Source: Bacillota bacterium
Lineage (GTDB): Bacteria; Bacillota; Clostridia; Acetivibrionales; DTU013
Reading direction: 5' to 3'
NCBI GenBank assembly: GCA_023412665.1
Contig: JAEZCA010000013.1
Coordinates: 1-49,600, forward strand
Length of the DNA: 49,600 nucleotides
Every line of letters starts with the position of its first letter. Positions within the stretch are counted from its first letter, which is position 1. Made by a program: the position numbers and the translations under genes. Positions 32,888 through 41,923 of this stretch are shown here, piece by piece. The notes beneath the pieces were generated by a model that worked only from the letters and a program-made list of their open reading frames with translations, was not told where the DNA came from and made no database searches.

Positions 32888-33691
32888 ATGGATTTAGGTT
32901 CGATTATAGGTCTTGTTTTGGGCGTGGCCTGTGTAGTAATATCAATTTTTATCGGAGACGGCCAACTGCTTTCTTATTGGGATCCGCCATCTGTATTTAT
33001 AACCATCGGCGGAGGCATATGTTCAACACTGATCAATTTCAGGCTCAAGGATGTTATAGGTGTGTTCAAGCTGACCAGACATATCTTCAAAGACAAGTCA
33101 TCCTCTGCAAATGAAACGATAGAGATGCTGGTCAAGCTTTCTGAAAAGACCAGAAGGGAAGGCTTGCTGTCTATAGAACCGGAGCTTGAACAGATGGAGG
33201 ATCCGTTTATAAAGCAATCACTCCAGCTTGTTGTCGATGGAATCGAGTCTGAGACGATTAAAGACTTTATGGATACAGAGATAGAGAACATGCAGGCAAG
33301 ACATGGTAAGGGTCAGGCCATATTTAATATGATGGGTGCAATATTCCCTGCATGGGGAATGATCGGTACACTGCTCGGATTGATCAATCTGCTGCTTAAG
33401 CTTGACGACCCGTCCCAGATAGGTCCGTCCATGTCAGTTGCATTGGTTACGACATTTTATGGCAGCATACTTTCGAATTTTGTCTGTATTCCAATGGCCG
33501 GCAAGCTTAAAATAAAAAGTGACGAGGAAGTTCACCAAAAGGAGATGATCGCTGAGGCGGTCATATCGATCCAGGCCGGAGAGAATCCGAAAATGCTGGA
33601 ACAGAAGCTAAAGATATTCCTTACACCTGAACAGAGAAAAGCTGATGCCAAAAAGGATACCGAGGACTCGGACAAGGCTGTATCAGCTTAA
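32888..33691 (+). CDS. motA: Flagellar motor stator protein MotA
   Basis: A 267-residue four-helix stator subunit (ExbB/TolQ/MotA superfamily). Helix 1 is SIIGLVLGVACVVISIFIG. The cytoplasmic loop contains LSEKTRREGLLSIEPELE, with the basic and acidic residues that contact FliG. C-terminal helices carry FPAWGMIGTLLGLINLL and ALVTTFYGSILSNFVCIP, with conserved prolines. With MotB it forms the ion channel that drives the flagellum. ATG 32888 has AAGGATG 7 bases upstream; an ATG nine bases earlier lacks a spaced ribosome binding site. motB follows at 14 bp. Confidence 0.93.
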   Translation: MDLGSIIGLVLGVACVVISIFIGDGQLLSYWDPPSVFITIGGGICSTLINFRLKDVIGVFKLTRHIFKDKSSSANETIEMLVKLSEKTRREGLLSIEPELEQMEDPFIKQSLQLVVDGIESETIKDFMDTEIENMQARHGKGQAIFNMMGAIFPAWGMIGTLLGLINLLLKLDDPSQIGPSMSVALVTTFYGSILSNFVCIPMAGKLKIKSDEEVHQKEMIAEAVISIQAGENPKMLEQKLKIFLTPEQRKADAKKDTEDSDKAVSA

Positions 33692-33705
33692 CAGGAGTGA
33701 AATAG

Positions 33706-34551
33706 ATGGGCAGAAGAAAGAAAGTTGAAGAGAGTTCAGGCAGCGGTTCTTGGCTGACAACTTACAGTGACCTTGTAACGCTGCTGCTTTGTTTTTTTAT
33801 ACTGCTTTTCTCAATGGCAATAGTCGACAAGCAAAAATTCGAAAAGGTTGCATTGTCTATGCGCGCGGCCTTTGCCGGCGCCGGAAATGAAACCTTCGAT
33901 CAGCAATCGGGCGACACCATGCTCAGCCTCACTCCCTTTGAAAACGGGGAGGATATATTGGATGAGCCTGATGATGGCAATGAAGATGAAGGAGATATGT
34001 CAGGCAAGGATATCGACGAGCAGGGAAATGCCGGAACTGTAGATGAACAAGGGAATGAAGATAACGAAAATGATATGGAAGGAAACGGCGAGGATCAGGG
34101 AGAAGGAAGCATAAGTGCGTTTAAGGTGGATATTCAGGGCCTTATTGACAAGATGGGCCTTAATGAAAACATAAAAGTTGTGGATGAAGGAACCAAAATA
34201 ATCCTCAGAATGGATTCGGTAATATTGTTCGATACCGGAAGCGCTGATCTCAAGACATCAGCGAAGCCTGTGATAAAAAAGATTGGTGAGATACTTAAAA
34301 CACTCGACAATGAGATACAGGTACAGGGTCATGCCGATGACAGGCCTATCAATACGAGAGAGTTCCCGTCAAATTGGGAGCTGTCCACAAAGAGAGCTAC
34401 AAATGTTGTCAAATTCCTTATCGATGAATGCGATATCAGACAAAAAAATCTGACTGCAACAGGAAACGCCGAGTTTCAGCCCATAGTGCCAAACGACAGC
34501 GAATATAACAGGCAGAAAAACAGAAGGATCGATATAGCTATATTCAAATAG
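33706..34551 (+). CDS. motB: Flagellar motor stator protein MotB with long acidic linker
   Basis: A 281-residue protein with a short basic N-terminus, one helix carrying the ion-binding Asp22 in TTYSDLVTLLLCFFILLFSM, and a C-terminal OmpA-like peptidoglycan-binding domain (VQGHADDRPINT, SNWELSTKRATNVV, NRRIDIAI). Between the plug region and the OmpA domain, residues about 80-136 are extremely rich in Asp, Glu, Asn and Gly (EDILDEPDDGNEDEGD and similar). That is more acidic than usual and might influence ion concentration or linker behaviour. H+ versus Na+ coupling cannot be decided. It is followed by a palindromic repeat region and not by further flagellar genes. Confidence 0.93.
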   Translation: MGRRKKVEESSGSGSWLTTYSDLVTLLLCFFILLFSMAIVDKQKFEKVALSMRAAFAGAGNETFDQQSGDTMLSLTPFENGEDILDEPDDGNEDEGDMSGKDIDEQGNAGTVDEQGNEDNENDMEGNGEDQGEGSISAFKVDIQGLIDKMGLNENIKVVDEGTKIILRMDSVILFDTGSADLKTSAKPVIKKIGEILKTLDNEIQVQGHADDRPINTREFPSNWELSTKRATNVVKFLIDECDIRQKNLTATGNAEFQPIVPNDSEYNRQKNRRIDIAIFK

Positions 34552-34633
34552 CATTTTATCACTTTTCTCTATTATTTTGCAAAATTCTATTCCTATTCAA
34601 ATCAAACTTGGGTAGAATAATGGTAAGAGGTAA

Positions 34634-34707
34634 GGGACACACCTCTGAGAGCGGAGAAGGGACACTTCTCTGTAATGGGTATTCCTCTGTAGCAGAGAAA
34701 TGTCCCT
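34634..34707. repeat. GGGACA...TGTCCC palindromic repeat, copy 4
   Basis: Two left arms (GGGACA at 34634 and 34659) and one right arm (ending 34707). AGGGACACTTCTCTG pairs with CAGAGAAATGTCCCT around a core like copy 3. It lies 35 bp before maf. Confidence 0.8.
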
Positions 34708-34742
34708 GATTGAGTTCGTATATACCAAGGAGAAAATATAGG

Positions 34743-35321
34743 ATGGAAGCGATCATACTGGCATCTTCCTCGCCAAGGCGGAGGGAGCTGCTGACTCAGG
34801 CCGGGATACCGTTCGTAGTCATGCCCGGAGATGTGGATGAAGAAAACGCGGATATTTCGGGCACACCAGCCCAGAAGGCCCAACAGCTTGCATATATGAA
34901 GGCGATGGATGTTGCCCGCGGCAAATCGGGCATCATACTCGGCGCGGATACGATAGTTGTCTGCGATGATGAGATTTTCGGCAAGCCGGCGGATGCTGAT
35001 GATGCCCGCAGGATGCTCAGAAAACTCTCGGGAAGGGAGCATCTTGTAATAACAGGTATAGCTTTGATCAATACATCTACCGGAAGAGTGAACACCGGAT
35101 ATGAGACTACAAAGGTCAGGTTCTCATCATTATCGGATAGGGAGATAGAAGCTTACATAGAATCAGGCGAGCCTTATGGAAAGGCCGGTGCTTATGCAAT
35201 ACAGGGAAGAGCCGCACTGTTTGTTGAGGGTCTGGACGGCTGTTATTCCAATGTTGTTGGGCTCCCTTTAAGAAGATTATATCGCCTGTTGCAGGATTTT
35301 GGCATAGAAGCATATGGATAA
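34743..35321 (+). CDS. maf: Maf-family nucleotide pyrophosphatase
   Basis: A 192-residue Maf/YhdE-type house-cleaning pyrophosphatase acting on non-canonical nucleoside triphosphates, long linked with septum arrest. It has the signature ILASSSPRRRELLTQAGI, then GADTIVVCDDEIFGKP and GKAGAYAIQGRAALFV. ATG 34743 is preceded by AAGGAG; an upstream extension lies in repeat sequence and is rejected. It opens the conserved maf-radC-mreBCD order of Firmicutes. Confidence 0.94.
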   Translation: MEAIILASSSPRRRELLTQAGIPFVVMPGDVDEENADISGTPAQKAQQLAYMKAMDVARGKSGIILGADTIVVCDDEIFGKPADADDARRMLRKLSGREHLVITGIALINTSTGRVNTGYETTKVRFSSLSDREIEAYIESGEPYGKAGAYAIQGRAALFVEGLDGCYSNVVGLPLRRLYRLLQDFGIEAYG

Positions 35322-35430
35322 TTACTAAATAAATAGGAAAATTGCTAAAAACTTGAAATAAATGTTAAAAAATTGTATAATTGAAGGAGTGATGTTTTAT
35401 TATTTTTTAAGAAATGCGGGGTTGACCAAA

Positions 35431-36129
35431 ATGGAATACAGACTTAGAATGAAGGATATACCAGCTAGCGAGAGACCCTATGAAAAACTGGAGAAATTCG
35501 GCCCGGAGACCTTGTCAAATGCTGAATTGCTGGCAATAGTCATAAGGACCGGCAGCTCCGAGGAGACGTCGGTAACACTGGCACAGCGTCTTCTGGCACT
35601 TGGAGAGGACAGAGGGGGCATAACCCATCTTCATGACCTTTCAGTGGAAGAGCTCAGGAGGATGAAGGGCATCGGGAGGGTAAAGTCACTGCAGATAAAA
35701 GCAGTAATGGAGCTTTCTAAAAGGGTTTCTGCTTCATTGATAAATAACAACAGGGTGACTATAAAATCGCCTGTGGAAGTCAGTGCATTGCTGATGGAAG
35801 AGATGCGCCACCTGAAGAAGGAAGTATTTAAGGTAATATTGCTCAATACGAAGAACCATATTATCAAATATATGGATATTTCGATCGGGAGCCTCAATGC
35901 ATCGATAGTACATCCGAGGGAAGTATTCAGCGAGGCGGTAAAGGCAGGGTGTTCAGGAATGCTGTTGGTGCACAACCACCCCAGCGGTGATCCTGAACCG
36001 AGCAGAGAGGATATAGAAACGACACACAGGCTTGTTAATGCAGGGAACATATTGGGGATCAAAGTACTTGATCATGTAGTGATCGGGGACGGAAGGTACA
36101 TAAGTTTAAAAGAGCAGGGTATGATGTAG
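35431..36129 (+). CDS. radC: RadC family protein (JAB/MPN domain)
   Basis: A 232-residue protein with an N-terminal helix-hairpin-helix region (LKGIG-like: RMKGIGRVKSLQIKA) and a C-terminal JAB1/MPN metalloprotease-like domain. The zinc motif is VHNHPSGDPEPSREDIE with an upstream Glu. Despite the name, a direct role in DNA repair is unproven. Possible starts include ATG 35392, very close to GGAGTG. ATG 35431 is preferred because MEYRLRMKDIPASERP is the family N-terminus. Between maf and mreB, as in Bacillus. Confidence 0.92.
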   Translation: MEYRLRMKDIPASERPYEKLEKFGPETLSNAELLAIVIRTGSSEETSVTLAQRLLALGEDRGGITHLHDLSVEELRRMKGIGRVKSLQIKAVMELSKRVSASLINNNRVTIKSPVEVSALLMEEMRHLKKEVFKVILLNTKNHIIKYMDISIGSLNASIVHPREVFSEAVKAGCSGMLLVHNHPSGDPEPSREDIETTHRLVNAGNILGIKVLDHVVIGDGRYISLKEQGMM

Positions 36130-36182
36130 TCTTATAGGGACAGGCCGCTGCCCTTTCATAGAAGAACTGGAGGAGTATTTAT

Positions 36183-37205
36183 ATGGGATTTTTCGCCAAG
36201 GACATAGGAATAGACCTGGGGACTGCCAACACGCTGGTCCATGTAAAAGGCAGGGGTATAATAATCAGAGAACCATCGGTTGTGGCAATAAATAAGAATA
36301 CAAAGACCATACTGGCTGTGGGCGATGATGCAAAGAGCATGATAGGCAGGACTCCCGGCGACATTGTGGCAATAAGACCAATGAAGGATGGCGTTATTGC
36401 CGATTTTGACATTACTCAAAGCATGCTTAAGCACTTTATAAAACGTGCTATAGGTTCAGGCTTCATATCCAAACCGAGAGTAGTCATCTGTGTGCCGTCA
36501 GGTGTAACAGAGGTAGAGAAAAGAGCAGTTGAGGAAGCTACATTATCTGCCGGAGCGAAGGAAGCCTACCTGATCGAAGAGCCGATGGCAGCCGCCATTG
36601 GAGCGAACCTGCCGGTCGAAGAGCCCTCCGGCAGCATGATCGTTGATATAGGCGGCGGAACAAGCGAGGTGGCAGTAATATCTCTCGGCGGCATTGTTAC
36701 CAGTAAGTCGCTCAGAGTGGCAGGAGATGAGTTTGACGATGCAATAGTGCTTTTTGTGAAGAAGGAATACAATCTCATGATCGGCGAGCGTTCTGCCGAG
36801 CAGATCAAAATGACGATAGGAAATGCATACCTCAAGCCCAAGGAGGAATACATGGATGTAAGGGGCAGGGACCTCATAACCGGGCTTCCCAAAAACATAA
36901 CGCTGTCGTCAAGTGAAATAAATGAAGCGCTCAAGGAGCCGATAAACTCCATCGTGGACTCCATAAAATATACACTTGAGAAGACACCTCCGGAGCTGGC
37001 TGCAGATATAATGGACAAGGGTATCATGCTGGCGGGCGGGGGAGCGCTTCTCAGCGGGCTGGACACGCTCATCAAGGAAGAGACGGGCATGCCGGTCATG
37101 ATCGCGGAGACACCGCTTGACTGTGTAGCCATTGGAACAGGTAAGGTGCTCGATGAAATCGAGACCCTCAAGAAAGTGCTTATAACGCCCAGGAAATTAA
37201 AATAG
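36183..37205 (+). CDS. mreB: Rod shape-determining actin homologue MreB
   Basis: A 340-residue bacterial actin that organises lateral wall synthesis. It has phosphate 1 DIGIDLGTANTLVHVKGRG, phosphate 2 IVDIGGGTSEVAVISLGG, adenosine loop IMLAGGGALLSGLD, and an N-terminal amphipathic start MGFFAKD. GGAGGAG precedes ATG 36183. First of the mreB-mreC-mreD-pbp2 set. Confidence 0.96.
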   Translation: MGFFAKDIGIDLGTANTLVHVKGRGIIIREPSVVAINKNTKTILAVGDDAKSMIGRTPGDIVAIRPMKDGVIADFDITQSMLKHFIKRAIGSGFISKPRVVICVPSGVTEVEKRAVEEATLSAGAKEAYLIEEPMAAAIGANLPVEEPSGSMIVDIGGGTSEVAVISLGGIVTSKSLRVAGDEFDDAIVLFVKKEYNLMIGERSAEQIKMTIGNAYLKPKEEYMDVRGRDLITGLPKNITLSSSEINEALKEPINSIVDSIKYTLEKTPPELAADIMDKGIMLAGGGALLSGLDTLIKEETGMPVMIAETPLDCVAIGTGKVLDEIETLKKVLITPRKLK

Positions 37206-37220
37206 AGAGGAGACATTCCT

Positions 37221-38072
37221 TTGCGGCGTCTTTTTAAAAGCAAATGGTTCATAGTTTCCATGATAACAATAGCGCTTCTTGTCGTGATGGGGGTCTCGGT
37301 CAACAGGAACAGCAAGCTGAACTGGCTTACCAATATATTAAGCGTTCCCTTGAAACCCATACAGGGGTTTTTCACGTCAGTCGGTTATAAGATAGACGAT
37401 TTGTTTTCATACTTTGAGGGCATAGATGCCTTAAGGGAGGAAAATAAAGCATTAAGAGAGGAAAATGCACTGCTGAAAAGTGAAAACAGGGAATACTCCG
37501 AGTTAAAATCGGAAAACGAGGAGCTCAGACGCGCCTTCGATCTGAAAGGCGACTTTGACGATTACACCATGATAGGTGCCAATATTATAGCCATGGAACC
37601 CGGTAACTGGTACAGTGTTTTCAAGGTGGACATGGGTGAACGTGAGGGGATTTCTGTGGATTTTCCGGTCGTGACAGGGTCAAAGGGCCTTGTCGGACGC
37701 GTTCTTGATTCGGATTCCACTACGGCCAACATCCAGACAATAATCGATGAGGACAGCGCCATATCAGGCTGGATAGCAAAAGCCGGAGGCGGGCATGCCA
37801 TCATAAAGGGCGATATGCAGCTCAAGGAGGATGGCCTTTGCAAGATGGTCTACATACCTATCGAAGTGGATGTGGAGGTAGGAGATGTGATCGAGACCTC
37901 GGGGATCGGCGGGATATATCCCAAGGGAATAATAATAGGCGAGGTCCTGGAAGTGAGAAAGACCGGAAGCGAGCTTGACAGATATGCTGTTATCAAGCCT
38001 GCTGCCGATTTACGAAGGCTTGAAGAGGTATTCATATTAAAAAATAATAATATAGGCAGTGCCGATAAATGA
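37221..38072 (+). CDS. mreC: Rod shape-determining protein MreC
   Basis: A 283-residue bitopic protein: short basic cytoplasmic end, one helix (WFIVSMITIALLVVMGVSV), a coiled coil (about residues 68-105, repeated REENKAL/SENEEL), and a beta-rich extracellular domain with VDFPVVTGSKGLVGRVLD. It activates the elongasome PBP2/RodA. TTG 37221 has GAGGAG at normal spacing. Its last four bases overlap mreD. Confidence 0.95.
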   Translation: MRRLFKSKWFIVSMITIALLVVMGVSVNRNSKLNWLTNILSVPLKPIQGFFTSVGYKIDDLFSYFEGIDALREENKALREENALLKSENREYSELKSENEELRRAFDLKGDFDDYTMIGANIIAMEPGNWYSVFKVDMGEREGISVDFPVVTGSKGLVGRVLDSDSTTANIQTIIDEDSAISGWIAKAGGGHAIIKGDMQLKEDGLCKMVYIPIEVDVEVGDVIETSGIGGIYPKGIIIGEVLEVRKTGSELDRYAVIKPAADLRRLEEVFILKNNNIGSADK

Positions 38073-38584
38073 AAAGAAAAATATTGTTTTATTTATTCTT
38101 CATAATAATTTTTCTTCTTTTACAGACAACTCTGCTCAGGTATGTCAGTATTTATGGTGTAATGCCAAATATCCTGATAGTATTCACGATAGTGACTGCT
38201 ATCGTCAGAAACAGCACGGAAGGTTCTGCGGTGGGTTTTTTCACAGGACTTTGCATTGATATGCAATTCGGAAATGTTTTGGGATTCCATGCACTTTTGT
38301 TGTTTTATCTGGGTCTGGCTGCCGGTACGGTAAGCAGGAGGGTCTACAGGGAAAATCTGATGATTGTTGTATTCTTTACATTTGTGTATTCTGTTGCATA
38401 TGAGGCAGCGGTATACCTTATAAACAATATTATAAACGCCGATATCAGGTTGATATTTGCTTTCACCAACGTCATACTGCCTGAAGCAATATATAACTGC
38501 GCAGTCTCTATTCTGTTGTTCCCGCTGGTTTTAAAGGCAGGAAGAAAATTTGATGCATCGGGAGCGGTAGCAAGAAAGTATTGA
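38069..38584 (+). CDS. mreD: Rod shape-determining protein MreD
   Basis: A 171-residue polytopic membrane protein with about five helices, starting KRKILFYLFFIIIFLLLQTT and containing GFFTGLCIDMQFGNVLGFHA. The sequence of MreD is weakly conserved, but position, length and helix pattern identify it. ATGA overlap with mreC implies translational coupling. Gene order mreCD-pbp2 supports it. Confidence 0.92.
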   Translation: MKRKILFYLFFIIIFLLLQTTLLRYVSIYGVMPNILIVFTIVTAIVRNSTEGSAVGFFTGLCIDMQFGNVLGFHALLLFYLGLAAGTVSRRVYRENLMIVVFFTFVYSVAYEAAVYLINNIINADIRLIFAFTNVILPEAIYNCAVSILLFPLVLKAGRKFDASGAVARKY

Positions 38585-38612
38585 GCGGCGATGTCTGCCG
38601 GAGGTATCTGAT

Positions 38613-40730
38613 ATGGATGGAAAACTTAAAAAAAGATATATCATTTTATGTATGGGATTTGCAGCTTTTTTCTTCATAATCATTTTCCGCCTGTTCAACC
38701 TGCAGATAGTCGAAGGTGAGAAATATATAACAGATTCCCAAAGGAAAATACTAAAGGAAGTGGATGTTGAAGCTCCTAGAGGAAAGATACTCGACAGGTA
38801 TGGAGTGCCCATAGCCGTTAACAGACAGGGGTATTCCATATATATCGCAAAAACTGAAATAACCACCTCGGAAATGAATGATATGCTGCTTGGACTATGG
38901 TCGGTCCTTGAAAAAAACAAGGAAAACCATGCCGACAGCTTTGAAAAATTTATGACGTTCAATCCCATTGCTTTCAACGACATGTCAAAAGAGCAGATAG
39001 AGAAATGGCAGACCAACTCCGACAGGCTGAACATGAAAAAGGAAGATGTAAAGTATGATGCCCGGGAGCTTTTTAACTACCTGAGAGATGAAAAATTCAA
39101 AATAGATCCTTCGTTATCGGACGAACAGGCATACGCCGTAATGACCTTAAGATATGAGATACTTATAAACAACTGGAACTTTTCCACCGGCGGAACAGTA
39201 GCGCTTGCCCGTGATGTTGGAATGGATACGGTATCGTTGATAGAGGAGAGGCGGCATGAGTTCCCCGGGATATTCACCACCATCGAGCCGGTCAGAGAAT
39301 ATAATGACGCATATGATGTGGCACATGTGCTGGGCTACATCAGAAGAATAAATTCAAGCCAGTATGACAGCCTTAAGGATGAAGGCTATGATAACGACGA
39401 CCTTATAGGACAGACCGGCGTAGAAAAGACAGCGGAAAGATATCTCCGCGGCAAAAATGGAAAAATGAGCATTGAGATAGATGACAGCGGCAGGCTTACG
39501 CAAAAGAATGTAACCGTTGAGCCGCTGCCCGGCAGCGATGTAGTGCTGACCATAGACAGGAATCTACAGAAGGTTGCCATGGAGTCCCTTGCCAGAAACA
39601 TTGAAAAAATCAAGAACGATAAAAACGGCCCCAATTATGGCGATGCTTTTTCCGGCGCGGCTGTAGCACTGGACGTGAACACCGGTGAGGTGCTTACGAT
39701 GGTCAGCTACCCCAGCTATTCGCCTGAGGTTTTTTTGGCAGGCTCGGAGGACAAGGCTGCTCAGCAGACCATTATCGATCTCAACAAGGATGAGAACAAG
39801 CTAAAGGCACTGCTTAACAGGGCAATACAGGAAAACTATGCCCCAGGTTCGACCTTTAAGCCTCTGACTGCTGTAGCGGCGCTGGAGAAAGGCGTGATAA
39901 CGCCAAATGCGAGCAACAGGGTCGACAAAGGAAGCCTGTATATCGGCGGAAGATATCTTTTCTGTCTGGAAAGGCCTGATTACGGACATGGAGTGCTCAA
40001 TCTGCAAAAAGCTCTTGAGACATCGTGTAATGTATATTTCTATCAGGTCGGAACAGAAACAGGAATTGAAGCGTTGACCTACTGGGGCAACAGCTTCGGC
40101 CTGGGGAAAAAGACAGGTATAGACCTGCCCAATGAGGTCTCGGGAACAATGTCATCCATCGAGCTTAAAAAGCAGCTGAGAAACGATATATGGAGGCCTG
40201 CCGATACGGCTCAGGTTTCAATAGGGCAGTTTGATAATGCATTTACCCCACTGCAGCTTGCCAATTACATCGCTACTATAGCAAACGGCGGAAAGCTCTA
40301 CACACCTCATGTAATAAAGGAGGTAGTAAGGTATGACGGTTCAATTGTAAATAAAAACGAACCGTCGTATCTGGAACTGCCTTTGAAGGATACAACAATT
40401 GCTGCTGTAAAAAAAGGAATGGTCGCTGTTACCTCATCGATAGACGGAACCGCAAAAAAGTCATTTGAAGGCCTGCCCTTCGAGGTTGCAGGAAAAACGG
40501 GCTCAGCCCAGACGAAAAGCGGAGGAGGCCGTTCGCCGAATGGACTGTTCGTATGCTATGCGCCTGCTGACGATCCGAAGATCGCCATTGCCATAGTAGT
40601 TGAAAGAGGAGTTTGGGGATCAAATGTTGCGCCTATAGCCAGGGATATAATCGATGAGTACTTCGGACTGAAGGCCGCCGATTCCAGAAGCTCCGAGCTG
40701 AAGCCCGAAAAACCGCTCCTCAACCCGTAA
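38613..40730 (+). CDS. mrdA: Penicillin-binding protein 2 (elongasome transpeptidase)
   Basis: A 705-residue class B PBP that cross-links lateral peptidoglycan. One N-terminal helix (CMGFAAFFFIIIFRLFNLQ) precedes the pedestal domain (EVDVEAPRGKILDRYG). The transpeptidase active site is STFK with Ser413 (YAPGSTFKP), plus SCN (LETSCNVYF) and KTGSAQT. GGAGG precedes ATG 38613. It closes the mre cluster. In related Clostridia minC often follows directly; here a 349-bp gap with the 142-bp repeat element intervenes. A separate rodA gene is not seen. Confidence 0.95.
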   Translation: MDGKLKKRYIILCMGFAAFFFIIIFRLFNLQIVEGEKYITDSQRKILKEVDVEAPRGKILDRYGVPIAVNRQGYSIYIAKTEITTSEMNDMLLGLWSVLEKNKENHADSFEKFMTFNPIAFNDMSKEQIEKWQTNSDRLNMKKEDVKYDARELFNYLRDEKFKIDPSLSDEQAYAVMTLRYEILINNWNFSTGGTVALARDVGMDTVSLIEERRHEFPGIFTTIEPVREYNDAYDVAHVLGYIRRINSSQYDSLKDEGYDNDDLIGQTGVEKTAERYLRGKNGKMSIEIDDSGRLTQKNVTVEPLPGSDVVLTIDRNLQKVAMESLARNIEKIKNDKNGPNYGDAFSGAAVALDVNTGEVLTMVSYPSYSPEVFLAGSEDKAAQQTIIDLNKDENKLKALLNRAIQENYAPGSTFKPLTAVAALEKGVITPNASNRVDKGSLYIGGRYLFCLERPDYGHGVLNLQKALETSCNVYFYQVGTETGIEALTYWGNSFGLGKKTGIDLPNEVSGTMSSIELKKQLRNDIWRPADTAQVSIGQFDNAFTPLQLANYIATIANGGKLYTPHVIKEVVRYDGSIVNKNEPSYLELPLKDTTIAAVKKGMVAVTSSIDGTAKKSFEGLPFEVAGKTGSAQTKSGGGRSPNGLFVCYAPADDPKIAIAIVVERGVWGSNVAPIARDIIDEYFGLKAADSRSSELKPEKPLLNP

Positions 40731-40790
40731 TGAGTAGCTAGTAAATGGTCAGGAGCATGACCCATTGACATTCAGACTTCATAGGGAGGG

Positions 40791-40932
40791 TGTGCAAAAA
40801 ACGGATCATCTGGGCACAATTTCATTGATTTTATTGAGAGTATTCAATGATTATGGCCATGAATAGGAGTATTATTGAGTTATGTAGACTCCAGAATAGT
40901 ATTATGCGCCCAGAAGAATCGATTTTTGCACA
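40791..40932. repeat. 142-bp terminal-inverted-repeat element, copy 2
   Basis: Inverted copy of 1-142 with identical length and matching ends (GTGTGCAAAAA...TTTTTGCACAC). It occupies the gap between pbp2 and minC. The rest of 40731-41079 has no gene; a weak promoter lies at 41010-41037. Confidence 0.85.
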
Positions 40933-41009
40933 CTGCAGTCCTGGAAAATTAAAACTACTGCCCTCATTTTTTATATAAATATCATTTTTCTTTGAATTTC
41001 AATTATCTC

Positions 41010-41037
41010 TTGTTAATTTTATCGATTAATGTAATAA
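41010..41037 (+). promoter_or_regulatory. Possible minC promoter
   Basis: TTGTTA and TAATAA with a 16-bp spacer, 42 bp before minC and downstream of the 142-bp element. A promoter would be needed here if the element interrupts read-through from pbp2. Confidence 0.4.
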
Positions 41038-41079
41038 TTATTTATGTGAATCTCATCTCACGTACAGGGGGTACGGTCT

Positions 41080-41766
41080 ATGGAAGAGAACATCATAAGC
41101 TTTAAGGCCACAGTCAACGGACTGATACTTATAATGCGCGAAGAAGACGACTTTGATGATATTTATGAAAGCGTAGCCAAAAAGCTTGAGACATCGGGAA
41201 GGTTTTTCAAGGGAGCGAGCCTGGATGTTAAATATCGTGGGAAAAAGCTCGATAGCGTGCAGGAGAATAAGATTGCAAGCCTGATTTCTCAGAAAGCCAA
41301 TGCAGAGGTAAGAAGCTTTGAAGAGGATGATTCCTTCAACGAAGCCGAAAATGAGACTGAGGAAACGGACAAGTCCAGGGAGAAGCCCAAAATGCGGCTG
41401 ATGTATTTCAAGGGTCTTGATGAGGGGATGACCAGGTTTTATAAGGGAACGGTCAGATCAGGAACACTGGTCAGCTATGACGGAAATCTGGTTGTCATTG
41501 GTGATGTGAATCCCGGAGGAGAGGTCATTGCAACCGGAAATGTAATAATAATGGGCTCGCTGAGAGGAATGGTACATGCAGGTGCGGACGGGAACAAGGA
41601 GGCCGTAGTTGCGGCGCTCAGCCTGCAGCCGACACAGCTGCGCATAGCGGATGTGATCACCAGGCCGCCTGACACAAAGCAGGCAAAGCAGGGACTGCTG
41701 CCTGAGATGGCTTATGTAAAGGATGACATTGTGTATATTGATGCATTTCTGCCACAGTACAAATGA
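41080..41766 (+). CDS. minC: Septum site-determining protein MinC
   Basis: A 228-residue FtsZ inhibitor. The N-terminal domain (to about 88) contains LILIMREEDDFDDIYESVA. A short acidic linker (about 88-107) follows. The C-terminal beta-helix domain carries GTVRSGTLVSYDGNLVVIGD and VNPGGEVIATGNVIIMGSLRG, which dimerises and binds MinD. GGGGG lies before ATG 41080. Its spacing to minD (157 bp) is wide and contains a strong promoter. Confidence 0.95.
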   Translation: MEENIISFKATVNGLILIMREEDDFDDIYESVAKKLETSGRFFKGASLDVKYRGKKLDSVQENKIASLISQKANAEVRSFEEDDSFNEAENETEETDKSREKPKMRLMYFKGLDEGMTRFYKGTVRSGTLVSYDGNLVVIGDVNPGGEVIATGNVIIMGSLRGMVHAGADGNKEAVVAALSLQPTQLRIADVITRPPDTKQAKQGLLPEMAYVKDDIVYIDAFLPQYK

Positions 41767-41800
41767 AAATAATTAAGTGTTAGTTCAGGATATATCTTAA

Positions 41801-41829
41801 TTGACAAAGCAGGTTATAAATTGTATATT
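41801..41829 (+). promoter_or_regulatory. Strong sigma-A promoter in front of minD
   Basis: TTGACA (41801-41806, full consensus) and TATATT (41824-41829) with a 17-bp spacer, 95 bp before minD. This allows minD-minE-mgsA to be transcribed apart from minC. Confidence 0.75.
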
Positions 41830-41923
41830 CAACATAAGCAAAAGGAAATACGGCTTATGTAACGCGGCAGTATTACGGTCAACATCGCAAAAAGCCTGTT
41901 TCAGGCGCATGGGAGGTATTTGG

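Noticed and set aside
41801..41923. MinD starting at 41801
   Set aside because: It would begin on the promoter -35 sequence; ATG 41924 gives the canonical MinD N-terminus after GGGAGG.
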